Both the position numbers and the translations under genes were made by a program. The notes below the pieces were generated by a model. It made no database searches, was not told where the DNA came from, and saw only the letters and a program-made list of their open reading frames with translations. From the NCBI GenBank assembly GCA_027575765.1, contig JANBPT010000224.1:1-53406 (forward strand): a DNA stretch of 53,406 nt, read 5' to 3'. Source of the DNA: Tieghemiomyces parasiticus (taxonomy: Eukaryota; Kickxellomycota; Dimargaritomycetes; Dimargaritales; Dimargaritaceae). This document shows positions 22,149-33,359 of this stretch, piece after piece (the stretch's first letter is position 1; every line of letters starts with the position of its first letter).

Positions 22149-24326
22149 TATGGGCGGTGAATAATGAGTAGGTGAGTGTGGTTATGGTGATGGTTTTCTA
22201 ATTAGCGCTTGCACCGTCAAATCTCGTAAATGTGAATACTTCCATTAGCTAAAGGGCGACGTTTAGAGGGCTATATAGCTGTCCCCAGGACTGTGGGGCA
22301 AGATCAAGTTCCCTGGGGATGGGGGGGGGTATGCGATGACCTACTGATGAGTTGGGGCGGTCAAGCGGGCCACAAACGAAACAGAGCGCGACACATTACC
22401 CGTCGTTCTCCTGGTGCTGTGTCGAACGAGACCATCCTTTCCACGAAAACGGTAAAAAAATATATGAACACCACGGCCCAAGGACAGTCTGGGGCTCGTA
22501 AGTGAGACGGCACGGGCCGGTGGTTGCACAATGAGGGTACTCTGTGACAACGCAGGGAAATGGAGGTGATTGGCGCGGTGCTTTTTCGATGGCGTCGGGT
22601 TAGGAGACGAGTTACGACGTGACACCGGGAGGCCTTTAAATAGTGGCTCGCCACAACGTACCGTTTCCATATACTTCCCCCCTCCCACTATAACATCTAT
22701 CTGTCCCATAGTGGCCTCGCATGTCTGTTCTAATCACAGAGATGGCCGTCGAGGCAATCGACAGTGCACATGGTGAGCTAGAGTGACGAAGACGGGGCGA
22801 GTACCTAGTCTAGTCCGTATCGCTCCACTTTATCTGGCCCATTGCTAATGACATCCACCCTTATCCAGCACAGTCAGTTGGAGGGTTTTGGTAATCATAG
22901 CCTCTAATGGCAATATCCGGCATTCGACCGTATAAGGCATGATGTGGGGAAGAGCATCGCGTAAGAGGCCCTAGTCAATGGTCTCGAAGTCCCTCAGGTA
23001 GTTACGTTCGTCCGTTTTGAAACGGATTCGGAAATCGCTAAGCCCGCAAACGGGAAACACCCGCCGTATGCGGTGGCATGCATCCTTGTTCGAGGTAGAC
23101 AGGTAACGCACAGGGCTAGAAGGCGCAACCGACTCGGAACTGCAGAAAAGGATAGAGCGTAAGGACACTTGGAAACAGGTTACGAGTGGAAAAAAGGTTT
23201 GAGGATAAGGTCCAGATAGGCTAAACTGCAGAGCCGAGTCCTGTTTTTTCGCGGGTACCGACATTCAATCCGTCGCGCTCCATACCTTCACTGTCGGGTT
23301 TTGAACCCACCTAAGGTTAATACCCGATCCATACCGAGGCGTCGTGATGGCTCCGCACCTTCCGGGGTTATGCGATGCGACGGTTAGTGACGAGGGAGCC
23401 ACGATTGGAGTCAAATGACAACCAATCCGACACCCACCTGGGTTACGCAAGGACGGTTAGGTGCGGAAAGGACTTGAATAAGTATGGGTTAGAGTGGGGG
23501 GGGGGAGAGTACCAGTGAATATGAAGAAGATTGGAGACAGGAAGTTAGGAGAGGCGCGGTGGACGTAAGACAAAGGCGCCGCCTCCGTTGGACAGCATTT
23601 CTTTATCCCAACTAGTTGACTACGCCTGCGACGTTTTCGTCAATTTTTTCCCCGCGTACCCCTCCCCGCTTCCCAAAGAATCTATGTTTCCACAGCTTCC
23701 TCTACTCCCCTTCGGCGTGGTGCCTGCCCAAGCGCTCCTGGATGTCAAAACTTCGGCTCCACAGCGGGTTGCTCCGAAGAGGGGGGAGGGGTTTCCACTT
23801 TCTCGTATTGCCTTTGGCCCTAGAACACCGGCTCACCACCGCTAGCTTTGGTTTAGGTCTACCCGGAATCTAATTCTCGGCTGCTACCGTGGCGGTTTAG
23901 CGGTGTACTCACAGCCTCCGCCTCCCGCACAGTCGGCCCCACTTTATCATCAGTCTCTCCATATCACTCCAATATAACGTAGCGTATTTCCCCTCTCGTT
24001 TTTTTACATTTCCCTCCCTCAAATCTTGCCATCATATGCTTGACCTTCCCCTCGAATGTTGTTAATATAGGAAGCCTTCGCCCCAGCTCCTGCGAAGTGC
24101 GCATATCGGTCATGTCTATTTAACTCTGGCACCTTGACATCTCCTCCACCATAACTATCTTTTCTTTTTTTCCACCCCTGCAGCCGCACGGACTTCATTA
24201 CACTGTCTGTGCTGGACGGAGTGTTGACTAGGCCATCGCTTCATTCTCATTATTTTTTCACTGCCCTGCTCTCTCTAGCTTCTAAGCGACTTACTCTGAT
24301 CAGCCTCCCCAGTTCCTTTTTCAGCA
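22149..24326. other. Divergent intergenic region, no supported gene
   Basis: 2.2 kb between divergent genes. The left part holds the promoter of the Cys-rich secreted protein. The right part (23600-24320) is pyrimidine-rich on the plus strand, as upstream of other plus-strand genes here. G runs of 9 (22321-22329) and 10 (23496-23505) are present. Short frames show no recognisable domain. Confidence 0.55.
22272..22277 (-). promoter_or_regulatory. TATA-like element of the Cys-rich secreted gene
   Basis: TATATA, 124 nt upstream of the ATG at 22148 on the minus strand. The position is plausible for a core promoter with a leader of about 90 nt; it is unproven. Confidence 0.35.
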
Positions 24327-24995
24327 ATGTCGGTCATAGACTCCTGTCTAAGTTGGTGTGCGGAACGCTGGACCAGCGTCACGCGTAGTGGCCCTCGGCG
24401 TTCTACAGTTTCATACGATATTCTAGTACGGTACCTCCAGCGCCCAAATGTGTTATACACTGCAGAGGTTCGTAAGTTATCGGGGCCCCTGTCGCGTACG
24501 AAGGCAGGGTCCAGCCTCCATGCTGATATACCCTACCTGGCCGTCCGTCCAGGCCAGTATATCCACGTGATCGATTATATCGACCCTTGCACTGTAGTGG
24601 CCTGCCTTGCGGCCTCACCCGTTGCCCGCCGCGGCCAGCGGTGGCAAAGGTCAACCGTATCACCTGTCGTCGGCGACTCGGACCGACAAGACACGGTAGA
24701 CTGTGCGAGTGACCCGGACGAAGAAAGTGATCGGATCGCAGACGAGCTGCGCCGGTCCCTATTACGGGGCGCCATCGGCTGGATTCCTATCTCACAACTC
24801 GCTATTGGTGAGCTACCTACTGATGTCTGTGGCGGAACGCAGGGCGTTAATTCGAAACCGGAGAGAAGCTATAACAGTTTAACAACTCTTGTTGCGGAAG
24901 ATAGAGGTAGCAAAGACCTGTTCATTAACGGCCGTCTATGCGAAGTTAAGGAACGTCCATCGCTGTCAAATTATTTTATGCCGGCCATTGTCTAA
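24327..24995 (+). CDS. Hypothetical protein, possible divergent SH3-like domain
   Basis: 222 aa, single exon starting at an ATG behind a pyrimidine-rich leader. I do not recognise a family with confidence. A segment resembles a split SH3 fold: an alpha/beta start near YLAVRPGQYIHVIDYID (the position of the RT-loop/diverging turn in SH3 domains), an Asp/Glu/Ser-rich insert of about 55 residues (DSDRQDTVDCASDPDEESD), and then GAIGWIPISQLAIGEL, which looks like the G-W/L-I/F-P-x-x-x-L end of SH3 domains. The last 50 residues are unremarkable. No signal peptide or membrane segment. Confidence 0.6.
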   Translation: MSVIDSCLSWCAERWTSVTRSGPRRSTVSYDILVRYLQRPNVLYTAEVRKLSGPLSRTKAGSSLHADIPYLAVRPGQYIHVIDYIDPCTVVACLAASPVARRGQRWQRSTVSPVVGDSDRQDTVDCASDPDEESDRIADELRRSLLRGAIGWIPISQLAIGELPTDVCGGTQGVNSKPERSYNSLTTLVAEDRGSKDLFINGRLCEVKERPSLSNYFMPAIV

Positions 24996-26466
24996 GTTAT
25001 TATCTGTATTTTTGACCCCTCCTCGTGCATGTTTGACGCCCGTATTATGAAGCTATCGTTTTAAGCGTAATTTTTTTTTTAGAACAAGACAACTGATAAT
25101 ATGGCTAGCGCGCCACCAGAATATGATAGTCTAAATCGCGAGATTGGCAGCAAGGACCGATGACTCAGCCTGGGCAGTGTGTCGACGGCTCCTCTGCTTA
25201 CCGACCCATTGCTACGGATTATATTTCCAACCATGGCGAATATTTCCCTTACAGAGGTTATTGCAATTCGGAACGCATCCACTGTATGCACCGGGATGGC
25301 CACCAACGTAACTTCAGCCTAAAATTAGCCCAAATGGAACGGGTGTAGCAGGAGTCGTACGTCGGCGACCAAGAGGAAGCCTTGTCCAGGCCCCAAAATC
25401 CTCGACCAATCAAATGCGGCAAGACGGCTCCTTTCGCTCGGTACGTTATGATTAGGGTTATTCCACACATCCAGTCACCCAAGTACTCTTTGGTAATGCC
25501 AGCTACAAACAATTAGCCTATACCGTACAGCACCGTACAGTTGACAGGTAGGTGTCAACTCCATCGTTCTGCATGAGTGAGGAGGAGACGCAGCAGTCAG
25601 CCAACACGAATAGCCTAGATATACCTCAGCTCCTTGTACTATGCCTTAGCAGTGCGGTATCTCTTATAGGAGTAGGAGACCTCCGCCAGCGGCGTAAACG
25701 TTGTCGGACATGAATGGGACAAGAGGATGTAAATAAAGAAGTGGTAGAGAAAAGAAAATTGTTGAACAGCTCAGCGCGCCTCGCTCTGTTGAACCGTTAT
25801 TGGACCCATGCGAGGTGGACAAAGGATGAAGGAGAGGACCCTTGGAACAGCGACCAATGTCGCAGGGCGGCGGCGCCAGTATCAGAATTCGCATTTACAT
25901 GGGCCGTCTTCGTCCTTTACTACAACCACCGGCTGTACCGTCGCTCTGCCATAACGGTTGGTTGCCCTTCCGCTCGGGTTAACGTGGGATGTCGGACTGC
26001 CTACCACTCCATCACCAGTCACGATGGTAAAGGCGACGGTGCCCCGGCACTCTTCGCTATTCACTCTTCCTTTCACTTTGACCGCTCACTTTTCGTTTAA
26101 ATATTTCGCGGTAGCACCTCCGAGCTATAACAGCTGTCACGGTATTAGTTGCTTCAATCTTACTACCATTTCCTTCTACCACATCGTTAGCTGTAGTCCG
26201 TTTACTGGCCCCATGGATTATCGTTTTGCTAATTAGACTGGCCGACCTTGTGTAAACCCTATCCCGCCATTGTGACCACCCCAATATTTTCACCCCTGGG
26301 CTCTTTAACGGCTTCGCAACCCGCTAGTCAGCCGCCAGCTCCTCTCTCCTCACTATCTCCGAGTCTACCCGGCATCCTGCTTGACTGCCTACCCAAGTTC
26401 TATTTAGCAGTCAAAGTTTTTTTTTGGCCTTCTTCACGACAAAATAGCCCAGCTCCATCCGTAACC
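24996..26466. other. Intergenic, no supported gene
   Basis: 1.5 kb between two plus-strand genes. Frames such as 25714-26100 (+) show no known motif. The last 160 bases before 26467 are pyrimidine-rich, ending in a T run at 26418-26426, and are the likely promoter and leader of the secreted protein. Confidence 0.55.
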
Positions 26467-26994
26467 ATGACGCGCCTGACGTACACCACCCTCGTTGTGG
26501 TCACTGCACTGTTCTGCATCACTATGATCCCTAGAGCTACTCGAGCGGTACCTCTCCCTGCATATGCGACCGATTACCCCGCTTTCGTCGACCGTACCGG
26601 ATATAATGACGTTGAAAACCATTCAGGTGGCATCTTCAAGCAGCTGCCAACCTCTCCGCCCGTCACGAATATCCGGAGGCTGGCCTCTGATCTAACTAAC
26701 GACGATATCCGCGCTGCTGCACCGACCACCAGCCCCACCAAGCCCGCTGCCTCTGCACCCAGGGGGCTCTTCGATAAGGCGAAACAATGGGTCAGCGAAG
26801 TGACTGCAACTGGCCTCGAATGGATTCGGGACAACCCGGTCGCTGTAATAGGCTCCGGTGTAGGTGCCCTTGTGCCCGGCGTCGGGGGTTTGGCCACGAG
26901 TGTATCCACTTCCATGTTCGACGGCACCCGCAATCGGAAAAAAGAGGTGGAGGCTGGGTCCAGCGGCAAGTATGCTGTGGTTACTCAGAGCTGA
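26467..26994 (+). CDS. Small secreted protein with Gly-rich hydrophobic C-terminal segment
   Basis: 175 aa from the ATG at 26467; the frame is open further upstream but that part is promoter-like. The N-terminus MTRLTYTTLVVVTALFCITM is a signal peptide, probably cut after the following RATRA. The mature part has a Pro/Thr/Ala-rich linker, then an amphipathic stretch (GLFDKAKQWVSEVTATGLEW) and a short glycine-rich hydrophobic segment (VIGSGVGALVPGVGGLA), ending in a charged tail. No Cys in the mature region. The amphipathic helix plus glycine-zipper-like segment could interact with membranes; that is inference. No family recognised. Confidence 0.75.
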   Translation: MTRLTYTTLVVVTALFCITMIPRATRAVPLPAYATDYPAFVDRTGYNDVENHSGGIFKQLPTSPPVTNIRRLASDLTNDDIRAAAPTTSPTKPAASAPRGLFDKAKQWVSEVTATGLEWIRDNPVAVIGSGVGALVPGVGGLATSVSTSMFDGTRNRKKEVEAGSSGKYAVVTQS

Positions 26995-28037
26995 TATTTC
27001 GTTAGTCGTGGAAACAATTTTCTATTATTATTTTTTAAAAAACTCTACCGAATGGCCTTTAGGGACTACAAGGTCCAGGGCTCCTCCACTCTGCTTTACA
27101 GCCATCATTGTGTGGTTCTCTTTATGTATAAATTTGCACATTTCACCCCAGCTAATGTTAATAAGGTCCTGGCGACCCGAGTTCCACCTGGAGGGCGTGT
27201 AAGGTGGGAGAACGATGGACCTGCCAGGTGCCCTATCTCTAGGCTTGTTCAGACCTTATTACCCTCTTCTTATCATTGACCGCAGACAACCAGAATAGAT
27301 AACCAGCAGCTGGAGCGTGGCAGGAGGAAGGATAGAGTACGTTTGTGCCCGAGCTCTGGTAGGGGGGGGTGCACAGCAGTTCCATGGTATGCAAGAAGGA
27401 CTAGATGTGAGCTGGTTGGCGGGCGTGCCCCATCCGAGCCTTCACGGGGCGTGAGTGTGGCGTAAGCGGTTGCCACATCCGCTCAACTACCGGCCAGGCT
27501 TGCGATAGGCCGATTGGGAAGGCGACTGTGGCGAACGGGTCCTATGAGCCTATCTCCCCGTTATCTTTTTTTTTCCCCTACCCTCTCACCCCAACGGACG
27601 GGCTCACTAGATTTCAAGTGGGTTTCAACGACGGCAACCTTTCTGTAATGGCCGAGCAGTTTAAAGGTCAGGGGAACCGTGCAGGTGGCCCCGTAATGAG
27701 GACGGCGGCCGGTCGCGGGCCCGTCCTTGCCCCAACTCGGCGGCGGGGGGGGGGGGAAAGAGCGGCGCGGGATTTGGAGGACGTGTACCTCCCACCCCAC
27801 TTACACCGCCTACCCCACCCCGAGACCCGTCGCCCTGCCACCTCCACCCACGTCTCACCTGTACCAAAGCCCCTCATTCCGTTGGGCACATCGCTCCGGT
27901 CTTGTCATTCCGACTTATCTTGCATCCGCCCGCTTCGTCTTGAGACTCTTACGTTCGACTCGCAGCTCATTGCCCTTCCCTATCCCCTACGGTTCACAGT
28001 TTCTGAATCCCACTACCAGTTCGGCATTCTGTTCACC
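26995..28037. other. IDH upstream region
   Basis: About 1 kb upstream of the isocitrate dehydrogenase gene. From 27540 on it is pyrimidine-rich on the plus strand; a run of 12 G occurs at 27745-27756. Overlapping frames on both strands in this part are compositional artefacts. No other gene seen. Confidence 0.55.
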
Positions 28038-29916
28038 ATGCTCGCTCTCCGTTCCTCCGGTCTCCTCGGTGCCCTGGCCAAGCCTCAGGTACGCACCGTG
28101 CCCTATCTTGCTTCGGCCTATTTCCTTCGAGTTACCGACCCAGCGTGCCGGCGACCTGGCCTCCCCAGGCAGGCTTCTAGGCACAGTCAGCGGTAGAAAG
28201 GCGAGGACGGTAGCCGCGTTGGATTCTGGCTGACGTACGGCCCGACTCCCAACCGCCACCCCTCCCCCCCACCATGACGGCAGAACGTCTCTGATCGGTC
28301 CTCCCTAGGGACTGCTGCCTAATCGACAACCCGTAACGACGCCTAGTACTAACCATCCGTGCCCTATCTGCCCGTGGATCCCCACCCACCCCTTCGACAT
28401 CACTCTCGCGGTACACGCTACGTGTGCTGCCTCGGTCCCGCCGTCTACTTACCTTGACCAGCTGGCTCGGACCATGGCCACCGCCAAGTCGTCCGCCATC
28501 GGCGCCTACGTTGGCAAGAAGAACACCCGGGTAAGGATTGGTCAATTTGTTTTACGAAAGGCGACTCTTTGTCGCGGAGAGCTAGTCAGACCGCCATCTG
28601 TCGCTGTATATCCAGCACCCTGGCTAAACCGTCACATCCTGTAAACTCTGGCGTTCGACTTATACCTCCTCCTCCACCACTCTTGGTCCCACCTAACCTA
28701 CATACGTATAGGGTAACTACGAGGTTACCATGATCCCCGGTGACGGTATTGGTCCCGAGATCTCCAAATCTGTTGAGCGCGTGTTCGCTGCTGCCAAGGT
28801 AAGACCTGTTGCTCTTTCCTTCACATCTCCGTTGACCCCTTCTATGACGCAGCTGCCCGTTACCGTCATACCGAGCCTGTGGACTTTCTCTTTACCTGTC
28901 ACTCTCCCCTGATGTGAATCGCCCTTCAGCTATGCTCTTCATTATTCACCGCTAACCGGTCTCCCCCGTCTCTTCCCACCGCTATCCTTCATGGCATCCA
29001 GGTTCCTATCGAGTGGGAGTCCGTCGATGTGACCCCCGTCATCCGCAACGGCCGCACCGTGATTCCCGACGCCGCCCTCCACTCGGTGCAGAAGAACACC
29101 ATTGCCCTCAAGGGCCCCCTGGCCACGCCCATCGGCAAGGGCCACGTGTCGCTCAACCTGACCCTGCGGCGCACCTTCAACCTCTACGCCAACGTGCGCC
29201 CGTGTAAGAGCATCGTGGGCTTCAAGACCCCCTACGAAGACGTCGACACGGTGCTGATCCGCGAGAACACCGAGGGTGAATACAGCGGGATCGAGCACGA
29301 GGTGGTGGACGGCGTGGTACAGAGCATCAAGCTGATCACCCGGCAGGCCTCGGAGCGGTGCGCTCGCTTCGCCTTTGAGTACGCCCGTACCTCCGGCCGC
29401 AACCACGTTACCGCCGTGCACAAGGCCAATATCATGAAGCTGTCGGACGGACTGTTCCTCAGCGCGTGCCAGGATCTGGCCGAGCAGTTCCCAGACGTCA
29501 AGTTTGACGACATTCTGCTCGACCGGGCCTGCCTGCACATCACCCAGAACCCCGTCAATTTCAGCAACACCGTGATGGTCATGCCTAACCTGTATGGCGA
29601 TATCCTCAGTGATATGTGCGCCGGCCTCATCGGCGGCCTGGGCCTCACCCCGTCGGGTAACATTGGCCGTGACGCGTCCATCTTTGAGTCTGTCCACGGT
29701 ACCGCCCCCGATATCGCCGGCCAGGACAAGGCCAACCCCACCGCCCTTCTCTTGTCCGCCGTCATGATGCTGCGCCACATGAACCTGTTTGCCCAGGCTG
29801 ACGCCATCGAGTCTGCCGTATTCAAGACCATCGCCGCCGGCAAGGTTCTCACTGGCGATCTGGGCGGCCGCTCCACCAACACGCAGTACACCGACGCCAT
29901 CATCGGCAACCTGTGA
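28038..29916 (+). CDS. IDH2: Mitochondrial NAD-dependent isocitrate dehydrogenase, catalytic-type subunit
   Basis: TCA-cycle enzyme subunit (isocitrate to 2-oxoglutarate with NAD+), mitochondrial matrix. Exons: 28038-28088, 28462-28530, 28712-28798, 29002-29916; all junctions are phase 0, 1122 nt, 373 aa. The N-terminus [20 protein letters not shown] is a likely mitochondrial presequence and is split by intron 1. Family motifs: [23 protein letters not shown] with the substrate Arg, [69 protein letters not shown] and [15 protein letters not shown]. The sequence is closer to the catalytic alpha-type (yeast Idh2, animal IDH3A) than to the regulatory subunit. Exon 4 has extreme C/G bias at third positions, consistent with high expression. 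Confidence 0.95.
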
Positions 29917-30336
29917 ATGAACGAATAGAACCATCCAATATCCATGTTTTCCGAGTGGATATGAATTGATGAGTAATTTGGGCTACCGCTGGAGGCCAAC
30001 ACTGGCCCTCGACCCATCCTCTGCCACTGTCGCCTTCAGTACGTATGAGTATTGTGGAGACCCGTTTATGCCTAGTTAGCTACGACCGAAACTGGTCGAT
30101 TGCCGGTCACCGGCTCGGGGTTTTCGCCTTTCCAGGAGGGTCCGTTGGTCCCTGTAAGTAAATAAATCTAGCAGAGTTGTGGACAGCCCTTCTTTCCGAT
30201 TATTCTATTAACGGCTATCGCCCAGAGGCATTGGGAAGCGTCGCCGTGATGTAGCCATTTTTATGGGGAGGTTATTTTACATTGTGGTGTCTTATCCTTA
30301 ACGTCGGAAGGGTATGTCAGAAAAGGCTTTTGGAGT
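29917..30336. other. Convergent 3' spacer
   Basis: 420 bp between the converging IDH and UXT genes; AT-rich toward 30180-30290, presumably both 3' untranslated regions. No gene seen. Confidence 0.6.
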
Positions 30337-30771
30337 TCACGGCTTTCCGGCGCCCAGCTGCATAATTTCGGCTAGGGCGAGGTAGACGGTCCGGATTTGG
30401 GCCTTGATATGGTTCGCCTTTTGGCTCAGTTTATCGGCCTGGCCCTGCAACTGCGTATCCTTGCGCGCAATGTACTCCAAGGCCTCGGCATGGGTCATTT
30501 GCAGGTGGAAACCCTGGCCGACGTTGACGTACACATAGGTAGTGTCAGGGACATGGGCCTGCACGTAGAAATTGGAACCCAAGTCGACCTGGGTCTTGAG
30601 CGAGGTTAGCTGTTGCCGGTCAAGGATCTCGATGTTATTGCGCAGTTTGAGATACTCGGCTATCCGCTCGTACACCGCGTCCCGATCCGCCAACACCGTG
30701 GCCAGATCAGGCTGGAGCTGGTCGGTGACGAAGGCCTCGTACTTGGCGATCTGGGCTGAGATGTCGGCCAT
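30337..30771 (-). CDS. UXT-type prefoldin-like protein
   Basis: Alpha-class prefoldin-like subunit; in animals UXT joins URI and other subunits in an R2TP/prefoldin-like complex that helps assemble RNA polymerases and PIKK kinases. Single exon, 144 aa from MADISAQ at 30771. The in-frame extension upstream is Pro/Ser-rich and looks like leader. N-terminal coiled coil (YEAFVTDQLQPDL through YLKLRNNIEIL), the central beta hairpins QVDLGSNFYVQAHVPDT and VYVNVGQGFHLQMT, then a C-terminal coiled coil starting EALEYIARKDTQLQ. The QVDLG-N-F and VPDT motifs and length match UXT better than prefoldin 5 or 3. Confidence 0.88.
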   Translation of the reverse strand: MADISAQIAKYEAFVTDQLQPDLATVLADRDAVYERIAEYLKLRNNIEILDRQQLTSLKTQVDLGSNFYVQAHVPDTTYVYVNVGQGFHLQMTHAEALEYIARKDTQLQGQADKLSQKANHIKAQIRTVYLALAEIMQLGAGKP

Positions 30772-31520
30772 GGGAGGTGATGAACCTGGGGTTGGGCGCA
30801 ATGAGGTGGAAACGGGTCGAGCAGGTGGGGGGTAGTCGGGGCAGATTGAAGACGCGGTAGGAGGAATAGGCAAGGGTGAAGAGAAGAAATAGACTGTATG
30901 GATCATTCCTGAAGGTCAAGGTGGCCCCAGCAGCGTCCATTCCGTCGACTCTCGGGCGCCTGCCCCCCCCCGCTCTACATTATTTCCATTCTATTCGCCA
31001 CAAAGATTGCGCCTGAGCTCATAGCGTTTAGAGTTATCTCCGGGCTCAATTTGAAGTGACCGGCCACCGTGTTTACACTTGGCAGCAGAGCTTTGCCACA
31101 GTGCCTTCCATAATGTAGGCAAGAGAAGGAGGAGGGCGTTCTCGAAGGACAGCTGTGGTACCAAGTTACGCCGTGGCGCTCCGGGGCCGTTGATAGGCTG
31201 GTGTGAAGGCCCGGCGGAGACGAAGAGCCCTAGCAAATCATACGCTCTTGGAAAGCCACTCGGGACTCATGACCGTCCGGTCGGTTGTTGTGCCTTGAAT
31301 TTCACTTCACTACGCATCAGCAAACCGCATTCCTAGGTCTACGCTTCTGATACTCTACAAGTATTTCACAGCTTGCCAGTTCTCGCAACCTGACATTCCG
31401 TACACCTTTTTTTTATCGTCCCCCTTATAACTCTGCCCTGCTAGCCCAACCGACCATACTCTCAGTAACAATACCTAACCGCGGTGCTGGTAGTCCCCTT
31501 CCCGACGCTACCAATAAACC
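30772..31520. promoter_or_regulatory. Shared divergent promoter region, UXT / Abraxas-like
   Basis: A 749-bp spacer between divergent start codons. The left edge is purine-rich and the right edge pyrimidine-rich on the plus strand, so each gene is preceded by sense-strand pyrimidines. A TTATAA box-like element lies near 31424-31429, about 95 nt before the plus-strand ATG. A run of nine C occurs at 30963-30971. Confidence 0.45.
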
Positions 31521-33359
31521 ATGGTGGTCAGTCAAGAGAGTCGCCGTGTGTCAGCGACGGCCACAGCCCTGTTCCTCAACGACCTGTTTGATATTTTTTT
31601 CGCCCGCGGCCGGGACATGGTAAGTGGCCCTATGCTTCGGTCGCTAGGTATGGTTTCCGTAACAGACTTGGTCGACACGGTGGGAAGGTTTTTGCCCATG
31701 GCTTAAACGATATGCCTGACTCACATGATACTATGGTGTTAATCGTTTACAATGCAGGAAGGGCTCCTCCTCGGAACCGTCGAGACCGAGATAAAGTTTT
31801 CCCCCAACGACCACGAAGGCCTGCATTCCGGACCTGAATTAGCCATAACAAGTATGTAATAGACTAGCCCGGTATGGTAGCTCGCCCTACGTTCCAACGT
31901 TCAAATGGGGGCACTGACCGCGGCGACCGGCTGCTCTCATCCGTTCAATACCCGCTAGACAAACACTTCCCCTAATTCTCCTTGACCTCTCTCTCTCCCA
32001 TGGCAACTTTTCATTTGCTATTCCCTACCAGATATTACTAGCTTCTATGAATGGGACGGCACAGGCCCCCGGTTTTACCACCAGGACGGATCCCTCGATA
32101 TGGCCGTCGTTGAGGCCTACCAGCTGTCCAGCTTGGTAAGTCCCCGCCCGCTGAAGCAAACCGTCATATGGGTCTTCAAGAAGATTCATCGCTCTTCCTC
32201 CATCTCCAAAATAGTGTGCCTAGTTGATGGTACGTCACTATAATTGCTGCCTACGAAGTGTGGTAAAGTACGCTAACGTATACTATTCTATTTCGTCCAC
32301 ATCGCCACGACCACCGACATGAAACGCGTCACCATAGCCAGTCGTGGGCTACGTCCGTTTCCGGCCTTCATCACCCGGAATCCCATCTCTGCGTGACCAG
32401 GCCGTCGCTTCCCATCTTGCCGCGCATTTTAATCAGTTCCGCTCCAGGGCCGGTATTCCGGTAGAGCCCGCCAACATGACCATGCTTCTGGCCCTCTTCA
32501 CGACTCCGCCACCGGACACGCCGCCCCCCACGGTGTCATGTGCACCTTTGCTACCGCGGGGTATTACGTGGTCGTTTTGGGAAGCGGGCACTGCTGCCAC
32601 CGCCACCGGCCCAGTCAGTAACATGGAAGCAGTCACGTCGAGGCCGTCCCCGCGTCGTGTCGGTCTGAAAGTGATCACCTCGACAGACCCGCTCAGCAAG
32701 AATCCCGGGCCGCTAATGGTGCGACAATACCTTAAAGAGTTGCTCAGGTAAGAGGCGTGTTTGATATCCGTGCGATGTCATTGCTGATTATTGGCCGCAA
32801 CTGGTCTGGCCTCTGTCACCGTGTTTCAACTATCTTGTTGACACCTGACCTACCTTTTCCCCGCTACCACCTTTTTACGCCCCCCCCCTCTGCTGTCGCG
32901 CAGCCACTCCAACTTGGTGGAGATCGCCCCCATCATCTCCCGCTTGGGCCATTATGAGTTCCAGCGTGAGGCACGGCCGGCCCTGGAGCAGTTCGTGACC
33001 CTAATCAAGGTAGGTACTTATTCTGACATATACGGCCATGCGCAGGATCATCATTGCCGGCTTCTGGTATCAGTTGCAGTTAGTTAGCCACACCAACTCA
33101 TCCGTCACGCCCATCGCATCTGCATTTACCGGTCCCTCCCTTCTTCCCGGCCTTACAGGAAGCCGCTCAGCGAGTGCGCGCAGAATCCAGCAAGTGTTCA
33201 CCGCTGGAAGACAGCATCGCCGAGGCGACGCTGGCTCGGGCCCTATCCTCGGAGCAGGTGGTAAACGATTCGAACCCAGCTCTCTACAGTTCGCTCTTCG
33301 ATATGCACGATCTCGACCACAGCCTGGAGGACGATCTACTGCGGATCCCTGACGAGTAA
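31521..33359 (+). CDS. Abraxas-like (MPN-minus) BRISC/BRCA1-A scaffold protein
   Basis: Six exons: 31521-31619, 31758-31851, 32032-32135, 32338-32747, 32904-33009, 33159-33359; 1014 nt, 337 aa, all phases consistent. The MPN-like domain fits the Abraxas (FAM175) pattern: EGLLLGTVETEIKFSPND at residue 34, ITSFYEWDGTGPRFY, then VVGYVRFRPSS and SLRDQAVASHLAAHF, followed by MTMLLALFTTPP. The JAMM metal motif is absent, as expected for the scaffold paralogue that pairs with the active deubiquitinase BRCC36. The C-terminal third is helical (ALEQFVTLIKEAAQRVRAE) and ends in an acidic tail. In animals and plants the complex removes K63-linked ubiquitin. Assignment rests on motif order recognised by eye; another MPN-minus family is the alternative. 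Confidence 0.62.

Noticed and set aside
23290..23410. Possible structured RNA with tRNA-like GGGTT/TTGAACCC elements
   Set aside because: No complete cloverleaf, A/B boxes or terminator could be arranged.
28942..29934. 330-codon minus-strand open frame antisense to the IDH gene
   Set aside because: It lies opposite exon 4, whose C/G-rich third positions keep antisense frames open; the translation has no recognisable domain and the sense strand is clearly IDH.
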